NCBI RefSeq assembly: GCF_022921055.1
Contig: NZ_CP095066.1
Span: 1-64,000, forward strand
Length of the DNA stretch: 64,000 nucleotides
DNA from: Hymenobacter volaticus
GTDB lineage: Bacteria; Bacteroidota; Bacteroidia; Cytophagales; Hymenobacteraceae
Direction: 5' to 3'
Shown: in pieces, positions 27,791-37,233 of the stretch
How the letters are laid out: each line of letters opens with the position of its first letter
Numbering within the stretch: the stretch's first letter is position 1
The notes under the pieces: model-generated
Seen by the model: only the letters and a program-made list of their open reading frames with translations
Told to the model about the DNA's origin: nothing
Database searches by the model: none
Translations under genes and position numbers: made by a program

Positions 27791-27952
27791 ATGCCTATGC
27801 GGTATTTCCACGAGAACAAAGAATTCCTAAAAGAGCATCTGGCCCGCTTAATCGCCACGCTTATTCTGTTGAGTACGGGCTGGTGTGCCCTGCTTGTGTG
27901 GCGGTGGCTCCTGCTCCTTCTCCAATATGCATTAGATGACGCTACGCCCTAA
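27791..27952 (+). CDS. small one-helix membrane protein
   Basis: About 54 residues from the ATG at 27791 (MPMRYFHENKEFLKEHLARL). One hydrophobic helix, LIATLILLSTGWCALLVWRW, then LLLLLQYALDDATP. No family; the short length makes it uncertain. Confidence 0.35.
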   Translation: MPMRYFHENKEFLKEHLARLIATLILLSTGWCALLVWRWLLLLLQYALDDATP

Positions 27953-28415
27953 GGAGCCGAGGTGGCGGATTTCTACCATTCATCAAAAGGAAAAGCCATG
28001 CATCAGGCAGGCGCCGCTGCTCGCAGCAAGCCGAGATAAAGGCGCCGTCTGGGAAATAGTACCTGCTAGATCCTGCGGCAAGCCACCCAATGCGGACTGC
28101 TGAAAGTGGGCGCAGTCCAAGCAGCCATGGCTGCTTTTTGTCCACGAAAACGCTCGTGCCTGTTGCAGAACTCGACGCGCCACCGCCACCCTCAAACAAG
28201 GCTACTACTAGCTAAAACAAGCTAAAAAGCCTGTTTAAACGCCCTTTTATATGGGCTTAACAGCGACCATGTGCTGTTTGCTTGATGGGTGATGAGCTCT
28301 GCAACAGCCACGCTCCAATAACCGGACGTATATGGTCGAGGCATGGATAGTTGTTTGATTACTGTACTACAAGCCTGGTAGGAGTTGAAGCCGTATAGGT
28401 TGTACGGCCCACGCT
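27953..28415. other. intergenic, no supported gene
   Basis: Short frames on both strands only, none with family motifs. Confidence 0.35.
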
Positions 28416-28840
28416 TTACGCTCGACCCCGTACCAAGCGAACGGGTTCCGGTTTCAGTTTGCCAGCCATCCAATAGCCGACCCACACCTCGAGCGGCACC
28501 AGCGCGACGACCCCCATGCGGTACCCGATACTCGTATTGGCAAAGCGACCTAGCACGCCCGACACATCCACGAGCAAAAACAAGCCCATTAACAGCAGCA
28601 AGAGCACCCGGCGGTGGGGCCGGCTAAGAGCCCGACGAGGCCGCTCGCCACCACTCCTGCTAGAAAGACGACGCCGAGGGAAAGCAGTTCAGCGCGGGGC
28701 CCGACCGGCACGTGGTCGACGGCCGAGCCTGCGGCCACCGTGTTGAGGAGCCAGTTGTGGGGCAGGTTGATGGCGAAGACCGCGACAAATCCTAAGAGGA
28801 GAATACCGAGGCCTCGGAGCAGCGAAAGGAGGGCGCGCAT
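28416..28840 (-). pseudogene. four-helix membrane protein, frameshifted
   Basis: The first frame (MRALLSLLRGLGILLLGFVA, INLPHNWLLNTVAAGS, LLSLGVVFLAGVVASGLVGL) runs off at GPTAGCSCCC. The next frame continues with LLLLLMGLFLLVDVSGVLGR and GVVALVPLEVWVGYWMAGKL, ending VRGRA. A one-base shift near 28600 joins them into about 140 residues with four helices. Family not recognised. Confidence 0.5.
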
Positions 28841-28900
28841 GGGAAAAGGAAGCTAAGCGAGTGGTATAATTTCGGGTACGAGCCGACTTCATCCGGCGCC

Positions 28901-29122
28901 TCAAAGCCGGACCAGGCGGCACCCGATTAGCGGGCCCTCCTCCGTAAGCAGCCGCACCAAATAGAGGCCGGTATCGAGCGAGGTGCTCAGGTCACGCAGC
29001 TCGGCATGGCTGGCATTATCAGGGGCAACCACCTCTACCGGGAGGTGCGGGGCCGGGGCCATGACTTGTGCGTGGACGAGTTGAACAGGTGCTAATGTAG
29101 CAGCTATTAGCTAGATTTTCAT
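28901..29122 (-). pseudogene. small secreted protein with T9SS-like C-terminus and early stop
   Basis: Read from the ATG at 29122: MKI, then TAG, then LIAATLAPVQLVHAQVMAPA, a signal-peptide-like stretch ending HAQ. The C-terminal part LRDLSTSLDTGLYLVRLLTE and CRLVRL resembles the last two strands of T9SS sorting domains (LDLS-SLDTGLYLVRL). The stop at codon 4 would block translation unless a later start is used. Too short for the usual track of predicted genes. It is probably a remnant. Confidence 0.4.
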
Positions 29123-29215
29123 AGGGTTGAAATGAGATGAACAAGGAGTGGAAGGACCTAGCCCTCAGCCCTTTCGTAGCCCGCGCGAAGGACAGAAAAA
29201 CAACTGCGGAGTACC

Positions 29216-29598
29216 TTATAAAACCGAAATCACCACTACTTCTTCGGGTACGCCACCGCTTAACTTGCTGAGCAGCATGATAGCCGAAGCGAATGATTGG
29301 CCAGCGCTACCCAATCCCTTATCGGGACCCTTGGGATCCCGATAATCCTTATACCCGTTACTCTCCAATTGCAAGCCATTCCGATTGGGCTGGTACATCA
29401 CCCAGCCCGGGCGCGAATTTCCGGTACGGAGGCGGGTGTCCCTAGCCACAGGTATTTGTAGCCTGGCAACTGCCGCACTTGGCGTAAGAGGCCTCCCATC
29501 GATTCCCCTATCCTGGGGGCGACGAGGGCATACCGGCCCGCATACGAACGGGGCGGACTCAAGTAAACCAGCGGAATAGTAGGCTCTGGGAACGGCAT
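29216..29598 (-). pseudogene. hypothetical protein, frameshifted
   Basis: The frame from 29598 starts MPFPEPTIPLVYLSPPRSYA and goes to VPEIRARAG; after a shift near 29400 it continues WVMYQPNRNGLQLESNGYKD and ASAIMLLSKLSGGVPEEVVV, ending ISVL. Together about 127 residues. No family is recognised. It may be the distal part of a longer damaged gene together with the open frame at 29611-29900. Confidence 0.35.
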
Positions 29599-29610
29599 TC
29601 ACCTATTTAG

Positions 29611-29900
29611 CTACCGTACTCGGTGACATACCCAACGCGCTCGCAAAGGCCCGGTCAGATAGTCCGGTTGCTTTCCATGCGCTATTTTCTCCGCCTCAAC
29701 GGGAGGACGGCCGATAACTTTGCCCTGTGGCGTTGACGTAGTGCAGAAGAATGCCAAGCCGAAACGGCTGGGTACGCTCAGATCAGACAACGAACCCGCT
29801 AAGGCGAGGTGGAGCGCAACTTCTTGGTTGTACCCGCTTGCTGCGTTTAAGGAAGATGTAAGGTAGGTGGTCGACTCCGGCCCCGAGTAGTTGAAATACG
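29611..29900 (-). CDS. possible secreted-protein fragment
   Basis: The minus frame contains YFNYSGPESTTYLTSSLNAA, NQEVALHLALAGSLSDL and FGLAFFCTTSTPQGK, which reads like protein rather than anti-frame. The 5' end runs into the region of a plus-strand gene, so the start is unknown. Family unknown; weak call. Confidence 0.25.
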
Positions 29901-29944
29901 CTTTCTTTGCTCGCTGCTCCCTACTAGTGAATTCCGACCACCTG

Positions 29945-30184
29945 ATGACGACTTCTCGTGCAGCTTTTTGCGCCTTGCCTCTCGCGCAGCAAGCCGGCGT
30001 CCTGTTCACGGAAGGCACCTTGCTGGCTAGCCGTTGGGAAGGAAGCCGCGCAGTAGGGCTCTACCAGGTAGGCGACTTCTACTGTGAGCTTTGCTACGAC
30101 ACCACAACCTATGCGCTGCTCTGGACGCGCCCCTTACAGCACTCCGAGGGGTTTGCTGAGGGAGACGGAGACGCGGCTGGTTAA
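29945..30184 (+). CDS. small Hymenobacter-type protein, C-terminus degraded
   Basis: From the ATG at 29945: MTTSRAAFCALPLAQQAGVL, then EGTLLASRWEGSRAVGLYQV and GDFYCELCYDTTTYALLWTR. The pattern FxALP-(12)-EGT-LA-RxE-VGLYxxGDFxxExxY is shared with the gene at 60028-60291 (minus), which keeps its C-terminal TFVSSALLAPYAA. Here the end has diverged after WTRPLQ, which suggests a shift. About 80 residues, cytoplasmic, role unknown. Confidence 0.5.
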   Translation: MTTSRAAFCALPLAQQAGVLFTEGTLLASRWEGSRAVGLYQVGDFYCELCYDTTTYALLWTRPLQHSEGFAEGDGDAAG

Positions 30185-30299
30185 CCTGAGCAGTGGGTAC
30201 AGAGCGCACAATCAAACATGGCCGGTACTTCACGCGCCAGCAGCACGTTGCTTGCGCCGCGGGGAAAGCCGCCCTTGGGTTAACAGAACCCGGTAAGAA

Positions 30300-30719
30300 C
30301 TACAGGGGGGCGCAGACAAACGCTTTGGCCAGTTGCAACAGGGCGCTATCGCTCCCGCTGAAGGAGGCCGTCGTGAAGTCAACTTGGGTGACGGGCAGGT
30401 AGCCGCTTAAATACGTGAATTTCTCCTCAGAAACCGTGTCAAAGGCCATGCTCCACTCCGCAAAGCTGCGGTGCGTAACCGGCTTATCCGCCAGCTTAAT
30501 CAGGCCGGTATGGCGCGGGTCTTGGGCTAGTTTCGCGTAGAGCAGCGTCACGTCGGCTTCTTCACCCTCTAGGAGTTGCATAAACTGCGGGGCACAATAC
30601 AGCAGGATACCCGTGATGTTACGCCTCTCATTATTGGCCCGGGATTTCTCCAGTAGACTTCGGAGTTCGTCTTCGCTCAGGGAGGCGCTAACTTGGCTTA
30701 AGTAAAGAATATGGTGCAT
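30300..30719 (-). CDS. BLUF-domain blue-light photoreceptor (short)
   Basis: About 139 residues from the ATG at 30719 (MHHILYLSQVSASLSEDELR). The BLUF flavin pocket is complete: Y6 (ILYLSQ), N30 (RANNERRNITGILLY), Q48 (PQFMQLLEGE), and Trp/Met in EWSMAFDT. After the BLUF core a capping extension reads FTYLSGYLPVTQVDF and TASFSGSDSALLQLAK. Such short BLUF proteins bind FAD and signal through partner proteins. Its last 40 residues are almost identical to the remnants at 4461 and 40081. A long start two codons groups upstream (MFPALP) is possible. Confidence 0.9.
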   Translation of the reverse strand: MHHILYLSQVSASLSEDELRSLLEKSRANNERRNITGILLYCAPQFMQLLEGEEADVTLLYAKLAQDPRHTGLIKLADKPVTHRSFAEWSMAFDTVSEEKFTYLSGYLPVTQVDFTTASFSGSDSALLQLAKAFVCAPL

Positions 30720-31004
30720 AGGCAAAGCAGGAAACAAAATGGGTTGGGTGTTAAATCCTCGACTAGCTAGAGCTCGCGCACGTAAAGAGCGCGAAGATAG
30801 TGCAGGAATTCACGTACAAGGATCAAGCCAACCACTATACGTTACCCAGTTAACTCTGCCGGAAACAAATAGGACAAAAGTCAGATAACCGACAGTCTAC
30901 TCTACTAAGGGAACGCAATAGATAAGCCGCCGCACCCTGGTCTAACCACATCGGCTTTTTCTAGACTTCCCCTGTAAGATGTCCAAGGCACCCTATATAG
31001 TCGT

Positions 31005-31384
31005 GTTAAAAGCCCGATGACGATGCGACTACCAATTACCTGAACAAGCTGCTGCTCACCCGCCTAAGCGTGGCCGAGGAGCTGCTCGTGGCCGAGAGGC
31101 CGCGAAGCCCTGGCCCGGGTGTGCGAGGTGCCCACCCCAGCTGCCCGGCCCTAATTCTGCTCGACCTCAACATGCCGGTTATGAACGGCCTCGAGTTCCT
31201 CGAAGCCTACGAGCAACTCGATTGGTTACAGCGACAAGCCATTGTCGTGGTGGTGCTCACCACGTCGGGGAACCCCCAGGACCTGGCCCGGGTCCAGCTG
31301 CTGCCCATTGCCGGTACCCTGACCAAGCCCCTGACGGAAGCGAAAGTGCGGGACCTGCTGCAGACGCACTTTCCACCCTCTTAG
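31005..31384 (+). pseudogene. CheY-like response regulator, frameshifted
   Basis: The N-terminal acidic pocket is seen in one frame as PDDDATTNYLNKLLLTRLSV and EELLVAE, then in another as ALILLDLNMPVMNGLEFLEA (phospho-acceptor Asp), VVLTTSGNPQDLA (Thr) and AGTLTKPLTEAKV (Lys). At least two shifts (near 31105 and 31140) and an upstream stop interrupt it. The receiver domain is alone, like the small CheY proteins common in Hymenobacter. No kinase nearby. Confidence 0.7.
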
Positions 31385-31696
31385 CTGGCTGCGTAAGGCT
31401 TGCGCTAGACGAGCCAGACGTAGGAGGTACTGGCCGGGCTACCTAAACTAGGCGAGTGGCGTACACGCAGATGGTTCGTTCAACGCTGCATGCGACGTTA
31501 GCAATCCGGAAGGCCTAGCCGCTACTTGGAGCGCCTGTACTCCCGGATTGCGCGAGGCCGGCGCAGGCGAATTACCTAGTAACGCCGGTCCTCGAATCCC
31601 GTCTTTGTCTTATAAAAAATCCAGTGCGCTGGGAATCTCCACCTTAACTAAGTCTATCCAGACAACCTTTTCATCTTACTTAAGGTTGAGCTAGCC

Positions 31697-31930
31697 ATGG
31701 AACCAGCGTACCCGTTCTATTCCCGTAACCGCGGCATCGGCGTCGTCGATGCCTATCACTCGCATCCCGCGTGTCAGATTGCCCGCAGTATCGCGCCCAG
31801 CTTCCGCCGCCCGGGCAACCCGCTGGGTTGGCCTGAGTGTGCCTGCTGCGTATTGCATTGGGTTGCCCGGGCGCGGCCCCAGGCGCCGCTCCTCGCCTTG
31901 GCGGAACCGGTGCCGCAGGTTTCCTCGTAA
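31697..31930 (+). CDS. tiny probable metal-site protein (HSHPxC ... PECxCC), paralog 1
   Basis: 77 residues: MEPAYPFYSRNRGIGVVDAY, then HSHPACQIARSIAP, then NPLGWPECACCVLHW. The paralog at 43441-43671 keeps RGIGVxDxYHSHPxCQIAxSI and GNPxGWPECxCC. His/Cys in HSHPxC and the C-x-C-C knot resemble the short zinc-binding motif YHxxxxC-(15)-GxxxCxxC seen in Bacteroidota proteins. The tail after CC differs and is low-complexity. Both paralogs lie beside BLUF, STAS-like or VbhA-like genes. Function unknown; metal binding is inference. Confidence 0.6.
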   Translation: MEPAYPFYSRNRGIGVVDAYHSHPACQIARSIAPSFRRPGNPLGWPECACCVLHWVARARPQAPLLALAEPVPQVSS

Positions 31931-32082
31931 GCCACCCCTTCTCCTGATTGCTCTTACAGGCCCCGCGTCGGCGAGCCAAGCAACCGGGAGTTGTTGATTC
32001 CCCAGCGCGCGGTCAGTAGTAGGCTTGGTGCCTACCCACCGGCGGGTCGTGAAGCGAGCGGAAGGAACGAAACCGAACGCGT

Positions 32083-32502
32083 TTAGCGGGCTTGCCACTG
32101 CGCCGCGCGCAGCCAGGCTTGGGCCGGTTCTAGCTCGTCAAAGAGGCGCATGTGGAAGCGTTTGCCAATTTGCAGGTGCAGGGCCTGGGCCGAGTGAGCA
32201 GCTAGCGCGTCGGCACTCACTACGTGGGCAAAATGGGTCAGACCTTGAGCGATAGCGCGCGGCGCCCAGTCACGCACCAACCACTCGAGCACGTGGCTCC
32301 ACTGCCCCACCACCAACCGGTTGTCGTTGAGCAGGTAGGGGCAGGCATTCTCCCAAAGCGGGTGTAAACACTCGTTAGCCCCGGCCAAGATGCCGACGTA
32401 GGTCTGCGGGCCGAGCCAGTTGTTGTACACCCACTGATTGTCGAGGTCGTATTTGATGGTCAGATACACCCGGCCAGAAGCGTTACGCAGTTCGGTGTGC
32501 AT
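32083..32502 (-). CDS. STAS-like PYLLNDN-family protein (intact)
   Basis: About 139 residues from the ATG at 32502 (MHTELRNASGRVYLTIKYDL). It has the family signature ENACPYLLNDNRLVVGQWSH, then WLVRDWAPRAIAQGL, FAHVVSADALAA and the end LEPAQAWLRAAQ. It is the only undamaged member of the three PYLLNDN genes in the window. The fold looks like a SpoIIAA/STAS-type alpha-beta domain, often involved in protein-protein signalling, but that is inferred. The start follows directly on the small membrane-protein gene at 32523, with which it is probably cotranscribed. Confidence 0.65.
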   Translation of the reverse strand: MHTELRNASGRVYLTIKYDLDNQWVYNNWLGPQTYVGILAGANECLHPLWENACPYLLNDNRLVVGQWSHVLEWLVRDWAPRAIAQGLTHFAHVVSADALAAHSAQALHLQIGKRFHMRLFDELEPAQAWLRAAQWQAR

Positions 32503-32522
32503 ACCAAGAAAGGGGAAAGAGT

Positions 32523-32720
32523 TTACCAAGGGGCCCTCGTCGCCAGGTGATAGAGCAGATACATTAAACAGCCCAGGACGATGGCCTTAATAGGGGGCAG
32601 AATAGTCGTCGACTTCCACAGCCCATAGAGACCTACCGGCAACACGAGCACGCACAGCAGCAGCACGAGGGCCGGCTGGTTGTACCACTGAGCGGAGGGA
32701 GGGCGATAACCGGGACGCAT
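32523..32720 (-). CDS. two-helix small membrane protein
   Basis: About 65 residues from the ATG at 32720 (MRPGYRPPSAQWYNQPALVL). Helices LVLLLCVLVLPVGLYGLW and IKAIVLGCLMYLLYHLA. The WYNQPALVLLL and PVGLYGLWKST text is typical of small Hymenobacter membrane proteins related to TM2-like or zinc-ribbon membrane families. It precedes the PYLLNDN gene in the same direction. Confidence 0.6.
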   Translation of the reverse strand: MRPGYRPPSAQWYNQPALVLLLCVLVLPVGLYGLWKSTTILPPIKAIVLGCLMYLLYHLATRAPW

Positions 32721-32973
32721 AGCAAGCAAAGAAAGCGATTTGTAGGCGTTGCGTTTCCACGCATCAGTGGTAAACCAGTGTATTTATAGCGCCTCTATTC
32801 CCGTCTAAAAAAGGGGATAAAATCGACTCTACAAAACGCCAGTGGCAGGCCCCCAAGAGGGGTGCGTAGCGTCCAACAACGAACGAGGCTGTTATCGTGA
32901 CTAGTACGCCTCCCCTAGTTACATGGGGCTACGCCGCGTATAGCACCGGTAGCGTTATTCTATCCCGGTGCCG

Positions 32974-33563
32974 ATGCCAGCCTTACCACCAGACCACCAA
33001 CGCCGACGGCGCGCCATTGCGTGGGCGCTGACCTTAGCGGAAAACACGCCCTTGACCCCGTCGCCACAAGAGCAAGCGCTCCTAGAACAGTATACGCAGG
33101 GAGAACTGGCACTCCCCCAACTCCTCAAGCAACTCGAAGCGGCAAGCCCGCCGCACTGTATCCTGTACCGCAGCCAGGCGACAAAGGCCCGGTCCTCCTC
33201 CCAATTGACCGATCTGTTAGAAGAATCTCGGCCCTATAACGAGCAACACCAGATCACGGGCCTGCTCTGCTACGGCAACAACTTCTTCGTGCAGGTGCTC
33301 GAAGGCCCCACGGCGGCCGTGCAGGAACTCTACGCCAAGATCCGCCGGGATCCGCGCCATCACCACGTGGTCACCCTGCACGATGCCGCGCTCCCGCAAC
33401 GCTTTTTCCGGACTGGCAGATGGCCTTCGTGCGCTCCGAGCCCCTGGAAATGTACTGGCTTATCACGCATCTCGACGCTAGAAAGCAGCGCTACCTGCTG
33501 CCCCAAGTGCCCATTACCGACCCGCATCTGCTCACCTTGCTGGACGCTTTCCGGCGCGTATAA
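32974..33563 (+). pseudogene. VbhA-like + BLUF photoreceptor, frameshifted
   Basis: Starts MPALPPDHQRRRRAIAWALT at 32974. Residues 8-55 (AIAWALTLAENTPLTPSP, ALLEQYTQGELALPQLL) have the pattern of antitoxin VbhA-like domains (aromatic-A, ENT, LLExYxxGElxL-QLL). The BLUF domain follows: CILYRSQATKA (Tyr), RPYNEQHQITGLLCYG (Asn), FFVQVLEGP (Gln). A one-base loss in cgctttttccgg near 33405 breaks it; the shifted frame continues DWQMAFVRSEPLEMYWLITH and ends LLDAFRRV with TAA at 33561. The paralog at 41405-41995 is intact. Confidence 0.85.
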
Positions 33564-33881
33564 CGCTGTCGAGCTCGGCCCCATCGGGGCAGCCCGAACC
33601 CTGCCGTGCCGCCCGAATGCGTGTTCGAGGCTTTTAAAGGGAAAAGATCGTACTTTCACCCCAACCAAGCTGTCTGTCGTGTCTGACCTATCCGCTTTCT
33701 TCATGGACCAGGCGGAAGCCAGTGCGTAGTAGCCTAGGCCACCAATTCCCACCTAGCTGCCTAGGCGCCAACCCGGCCCTTGCCCTCTTACTGACATCGA
33801 ATCCTGCCTGAAAGGGGCAAACGCCAACGACCCGGCCAGGGTGGTCGGGTCGTGGTAGGAGCGGCTAGAAAAGAACCTCTG
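33564..33881. other. intergenic, no supported gene
   Basis: Convergent 3' regions of the BLUF gene and the esterase; no clear terminator stem. Confidence 0.35.
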
Positions 33882-35027
33882 TTAACGGAAGGCCTCTTTG
33901 AGACGGTTGGCGGCTAATTGCTGCGCTTGCTGGGCCGGCGGCACGACGGCGAAGGTGCCGAAAAACTCGTGGGTGGTGCCGGGATAGAGCATGTACTGGT
34001 TGGCCACGCCAACCTGGGTGAGTTTGTCGGCGAGTTGCCGGCCTTCGGTCTGCAGGGGGTCAATCTCGGCCGCAATAATGGTGGTGGCTGGCAGGCTGCG
34101 CAGATCGGCTACGTCGACCAGCGAAATCAGCCGGTCGTTGCCATCGGCCGGGGTACGTAGGTAGTTGCTGAAGAAGTACTCCATGCCGGGCTTGTTAAGC
34201 GGCATGGCCATGGCGTACTGCTGGTAAGAAGGCGTGTTGGTGTCGTTGTTGGCAATGGGGTAGACCGAGAGGATGTGGGCCGGCAAGGTGAAGCTGCGTT
34301 CCTTCGCCAGCAGGGCTACGGCCACGGCTAAGTTGCCGCCGGCACTCTCGCCGGCCACGGCCACTTTCGCTGGATTGCCGCCGAAAGAGGCCGCGTTGTC
34401 GCGAACCCACTTGTAGGCGGCATACGAATCTTCGTGGGCAGCCGGGAATTTCGCTTCGGGCGAGAGACGGTAGTCCACGTTCACCACGATGGCGCCAGTG
34501 TTTTCGGCCAGGGCTTTAGCCGAGGGCTCGTACACATCCAGCGAGCCAATGACCCAGCCTCCGCCGTGGTAGTAGACTACTACGGGTAGCGGGCCCGTTA
34601 CGCCGGTGGGCGTATAGATGCGCACTAGAATACCGTCGGGCGCGGCGCCGGGCGTGTAGGAGCCGGGAATCAGCTTCTGGCTAACCGTCACGTTGGCGAT
34701 CGGCGCGGGGCGGTTGTTTTTCTTGAGCAAGTCCTGCACGGCGTCGGTTACAGAAGGCGCCATGCGGGCCTGCCGGGGCGAGAGGGTGGGCAGCGGCGGC
34801 GTGCCGTAGCTCGTGTACTGCTCGAGCACGGCCAGCATCTGCGGATTGATGGAGGGCGCGTAGGCCGGGGGCGGGCCGGTGGGTTGAATCAGGCCCGTGT
34901 TGGGGTTAGCGTCGCCATCGTCTTCGCAGGAAGTAAGCGGCAACAGCAGCAAGGAAAAAGCGAAAGCCAAAGAGCCACCCGAACGGAGCCAGCGCGGAAG
35001 AAGAGTTATTTTGTTTAAGTTTTTCAT
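33882..35027 (-). CDS. HSL-family alpha/beta-hydrolase, lipoprotein
   Basis: About 381 residues from the ATG at 35027 (MKNLNKITLLPRWLRSGGSL). A type II signal, FAFSLLLLPLTSC, predicts lipid anchoring. The alpha/beta-hydrolase_3 domain has the oxyanion motif YYHGGGWVIGS, nucleophile GESAGGNLAVA, acid EIDPLQTEG and histidine TTHEFFGTF, so the full Ser-Asp-His triad is present. Hormone-sensitive-lipase-like esterases act on short acyl esters. The start given by the further upstream Met is less likely since the signal peptide begins at 35027. Intact frame with no operon partner. Confidence 0.92.
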   Translation of the reverse strand: MKNLNKITLLPRWLRSGGSLAFAFSLLLLPLTSCEDDGDANPNTGLIQPTGPPPAYAPSINPQMLAVLEQYTSYGTPPLPTLSPRQARMAPSVTDAVQDLLKKNNRPAPIANVTVSQKLIPGSYTPGAAPDGILVRIYTPTGVTGPLPVVVYYHGGGWVIGSLDVYEPSAKALAENTGAIVVNVDYRLSPEAKFPAAHEDSYAAYKWVRDNAASFGGNPAKVAVAGESAGGNLAVAVALLAKERSFTLPAHILSVYPIANNDTNTPSYQQYAMAMPLNKPGMEYFFSNYLRTPADGNDRLISLVDVADLRSLPATTIIAAEIDPLQTEGRQLADKLTQVGVANQYMLYPGTTHEFFGTFAVVPPAQQAQQLAANRLKEAFR

Positions 35028-35774
35028 GGAATAGTTTAAGACGTGAGCAGGCATAAACGGCCCTTTGCCGCCGCGGGTTGTTCGGTCTCGAGTAGGGAGG
35101 AGCTTGTCAGTCAGCTTGTAAGCGGTAGATCTTTTTTATGGCTGCCCTTGACCTCGCCCGCTACCCCCTCCGTTTTAAAATTCTAATGTTTTCTAACGTG
35201 CTTCTTATGCCGTTTTAATGTAGCAGCCAGTCCTTCAACGCCTCACTAGGGGCGAGGCATACCAAAGCTAGCGGCATGGCCCTGTCCGGGTGTTAGGTGG
35301 CTTTAACCGATAAATAACTCTGATTATGGCCCTGCCCCGGGCAGCACGGACAGTCGTTTTATCTCAAAGGTTTGCCGTGGGCTTCTCTCCTTGCTTTCGG
35401 TTTATGGTTTCTCTTCTGCAGGCGAATAGTTGCCCTCTCCTTCTTGCTGCTATTCCCTAACTACGTCATTTCGCTGCGCTTACCCCTTTACGAGGGTGGC
35501 ATTAGGAGGGCGTAGCCGCCGAACTCCCGTGCCTGTTGGCATGGTGGAGTCCCGGCTCTTACAAGCTCAGTAGAGCCGGGATTGACTCTTACCCAACCGT
35601 TGCGAAGGCGCGGACTATTGAGTAGGGGTAAAAACGCTCGTAACGTACCCCGGTCAGGTTTGCACCTTGAAAAAAGCAAGGTATTACAGCACATAAATGA
35701 GGCAATGACGACTCTGGCCCGAGTCGGCAGCCACTAAGAAAAGCTTTTTGTTTCCCCATTTCTAATCCAACGCG
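35028..35774. other. long intergenic region, no gene
   Basis: About 750 bases with no supported frame. It includes an inverted repeat around 35515-35585 (agtcccggctct / tagagccgggatt), which can fold into a strong stem but has no T run. Confidence 0.45.
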
Positions 35775-36808
35775 TTGAAAATCCTACTCTTATCCCACTG
35801 CTTTTTTCCGGACATTGGGGGCATCGAGGTGAACTCGGAGATTTACGCGCGCGCTTTCACGCAGGCCGGGCACCAGGTGCGGGTCTTGACGTGGTCCACG
35901 CTGACGACGGAGGCATATTTTCCGTTCGAGGTTGTTCGCAATCCGAGCAAGAAAGAACTGTTTCGGCAGCATGCGTGGGCGGACGTGGTTTTCGAGAACA
36001 ATCCCTGCCTGCGCCTAGCGTGGCCGGCGCTGTTTTTTAACCGGCCGTCCGTTGTTTCCCTTAATACCGAATTGGACCCCGCCGACGGGGCCACGTGGGT
36101 GAAGCAGGCATGGCTGAAAAGGGCCACCTCGGTGATTTCCGTGAGCGAGGCCGTCCGCCGCAAGTGCTGGCCCGCGGCCGCAGTGATCGGCAACCCTTAC
36201 CGGGCCCGGGAGTTCCGGCTGATACCCTCGGTGGTACGCACCAACAATTTCGTATTTCTGGGCCGGCTGGTTTCGCAGAAAGGTACCGCGGTGGCCGTGC
36301 AAGCGTTCGGGCAGGTGCTGACTCGCCTGCGCGCGCACGGAGGCCAGCACCTGCCCACGCTAACCATTATCGGGGACGGGCCCGAAAGATTGAGCCTAGA
36401 AGGCTTGGTGGCTTCGCTGAACTTAAGCGCGCACGTGCAGTTCACCGGTTTTTTGGAAGGCAGCGCCCTGGCCCGGGAATTGAATCGCTACCGCTATCTG
36501 CTGGTTCCGTCCCTGTTCGGGGAAGCATTCGGCAACGTGGTGCTCGAAGGCATGGCCTGCGGCTGCCTGCCCCTGGTTTCCGACAGCGATGGCTTACCGG
36601 ACGCCGTGGGCAAGGCGGGGCTGATTTTCCCGCGGGGAATGCCGAGGCCCTGGCCGATACCATGTGGCAGATTTTGCATGACCCAATTTTAGAGCAGGAG
36701 CTGCGGCAGGTGGCCCCCGCCCATCTGGCCGCCCACCAGCCCACCATCGTGTCGGAACGCTATTTACAGGCCCTCCAAGCCGCGGCTGCTGTCAGCCGGG
36801 ACCTTTAA
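35775..36808 (+). pseudogene. GT4-type glycosyltransferase, frameshifted near the C-terminus
   Basis: Begins at TTG 35775 (KILLLSHCFFPDIGGIEVNS after the start), the classic glycine-rich N-terminus of GT4 enzymes. The C-terminal Rossmann lobe has FVFLGRLVSQKGTAVAVQAF, LTIIGDGPERLSLEGL and the nucleotide-sugar motif VPSLFGEAFGNVVLEGMACG (E-x7-E). A one-base shift near 36640 (cccgcggggaat) sends the frame off; the other frame continues NAEALADTMWQILHDPILEQ to QALQAAAAVSRDL. Probably transfers a sugar to a lipid or polysaccharide; no other polysaccharide genes adjoin. Confidence 0.88.
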
Positions 36809-36827
36809 AAAGAACGGACCGCGGCCG

Positions 36828-36947
36828 ACCCTCTGCCTCCTGCGCGACAACGTAACCAACCAACTGCTGACATCTACCTTCCGCGATGCCATGAGTTTGT
36901 CGTCGACCTACTATCTGCAGACTGCGCTGCGCTACGCTTTCAACTAA
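36828..36947 (+). pseudogene. C-terminal fragment of an outer-membrane beta-barrel (TonB receptor type)
   Basis: The frame ending at 36947 reads LLRDNVTNQLLTSTF, then SLSSTYYLQTALRYAFN and stop. The alternating last strand ending in an aromatic pair with final Asn is typical of TonB-dependent receptors or OmpA-like barrels. Only about 40 residues remain. Confidence 0.5.
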
Positions 36948-36955
36948 CCGCGTCT

Positions 36956-36989
36956 AACCCCGCTAAAGCCTGCTGGCTTTAGCGGGGTT
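36956..36989 (+). terminator. strong terminator hairpin
   Basis: Perfect 15-base stem aaccccgctaaagcc/ggctttagcggggtt with loop tgct, just after the barrel fragment. Confidence 0.85.
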
Positions 36990-37233
36990 ACTTGGCTTCC
37001 TTAATAGCTTAACAACTAATGGGTGGTAGGGAAGAAGAATTATAGCTAGGCTGGTACTTCTGTCTTAAAGCTAAAGCCGCACTTGTGCCACGCGAACGGC
37101 GGTAGCCTTACTGGCTGGCTGCATCTCCTACGGCCCTATCCAAGATCTTGGTCCCAGCAGGAACACGGCTTTTGGCAGTTCGTACGCAACGTAGCTGCGC
37201 CTGGCAAGGCGGCACGGACTATCGTAGTAACAG

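Noticed and set aside
36956..36989. Possible attC site
   Set aside because: The perfect stem with a four-base loop and no GTT/AAC boxes fits a terminator, not attC.
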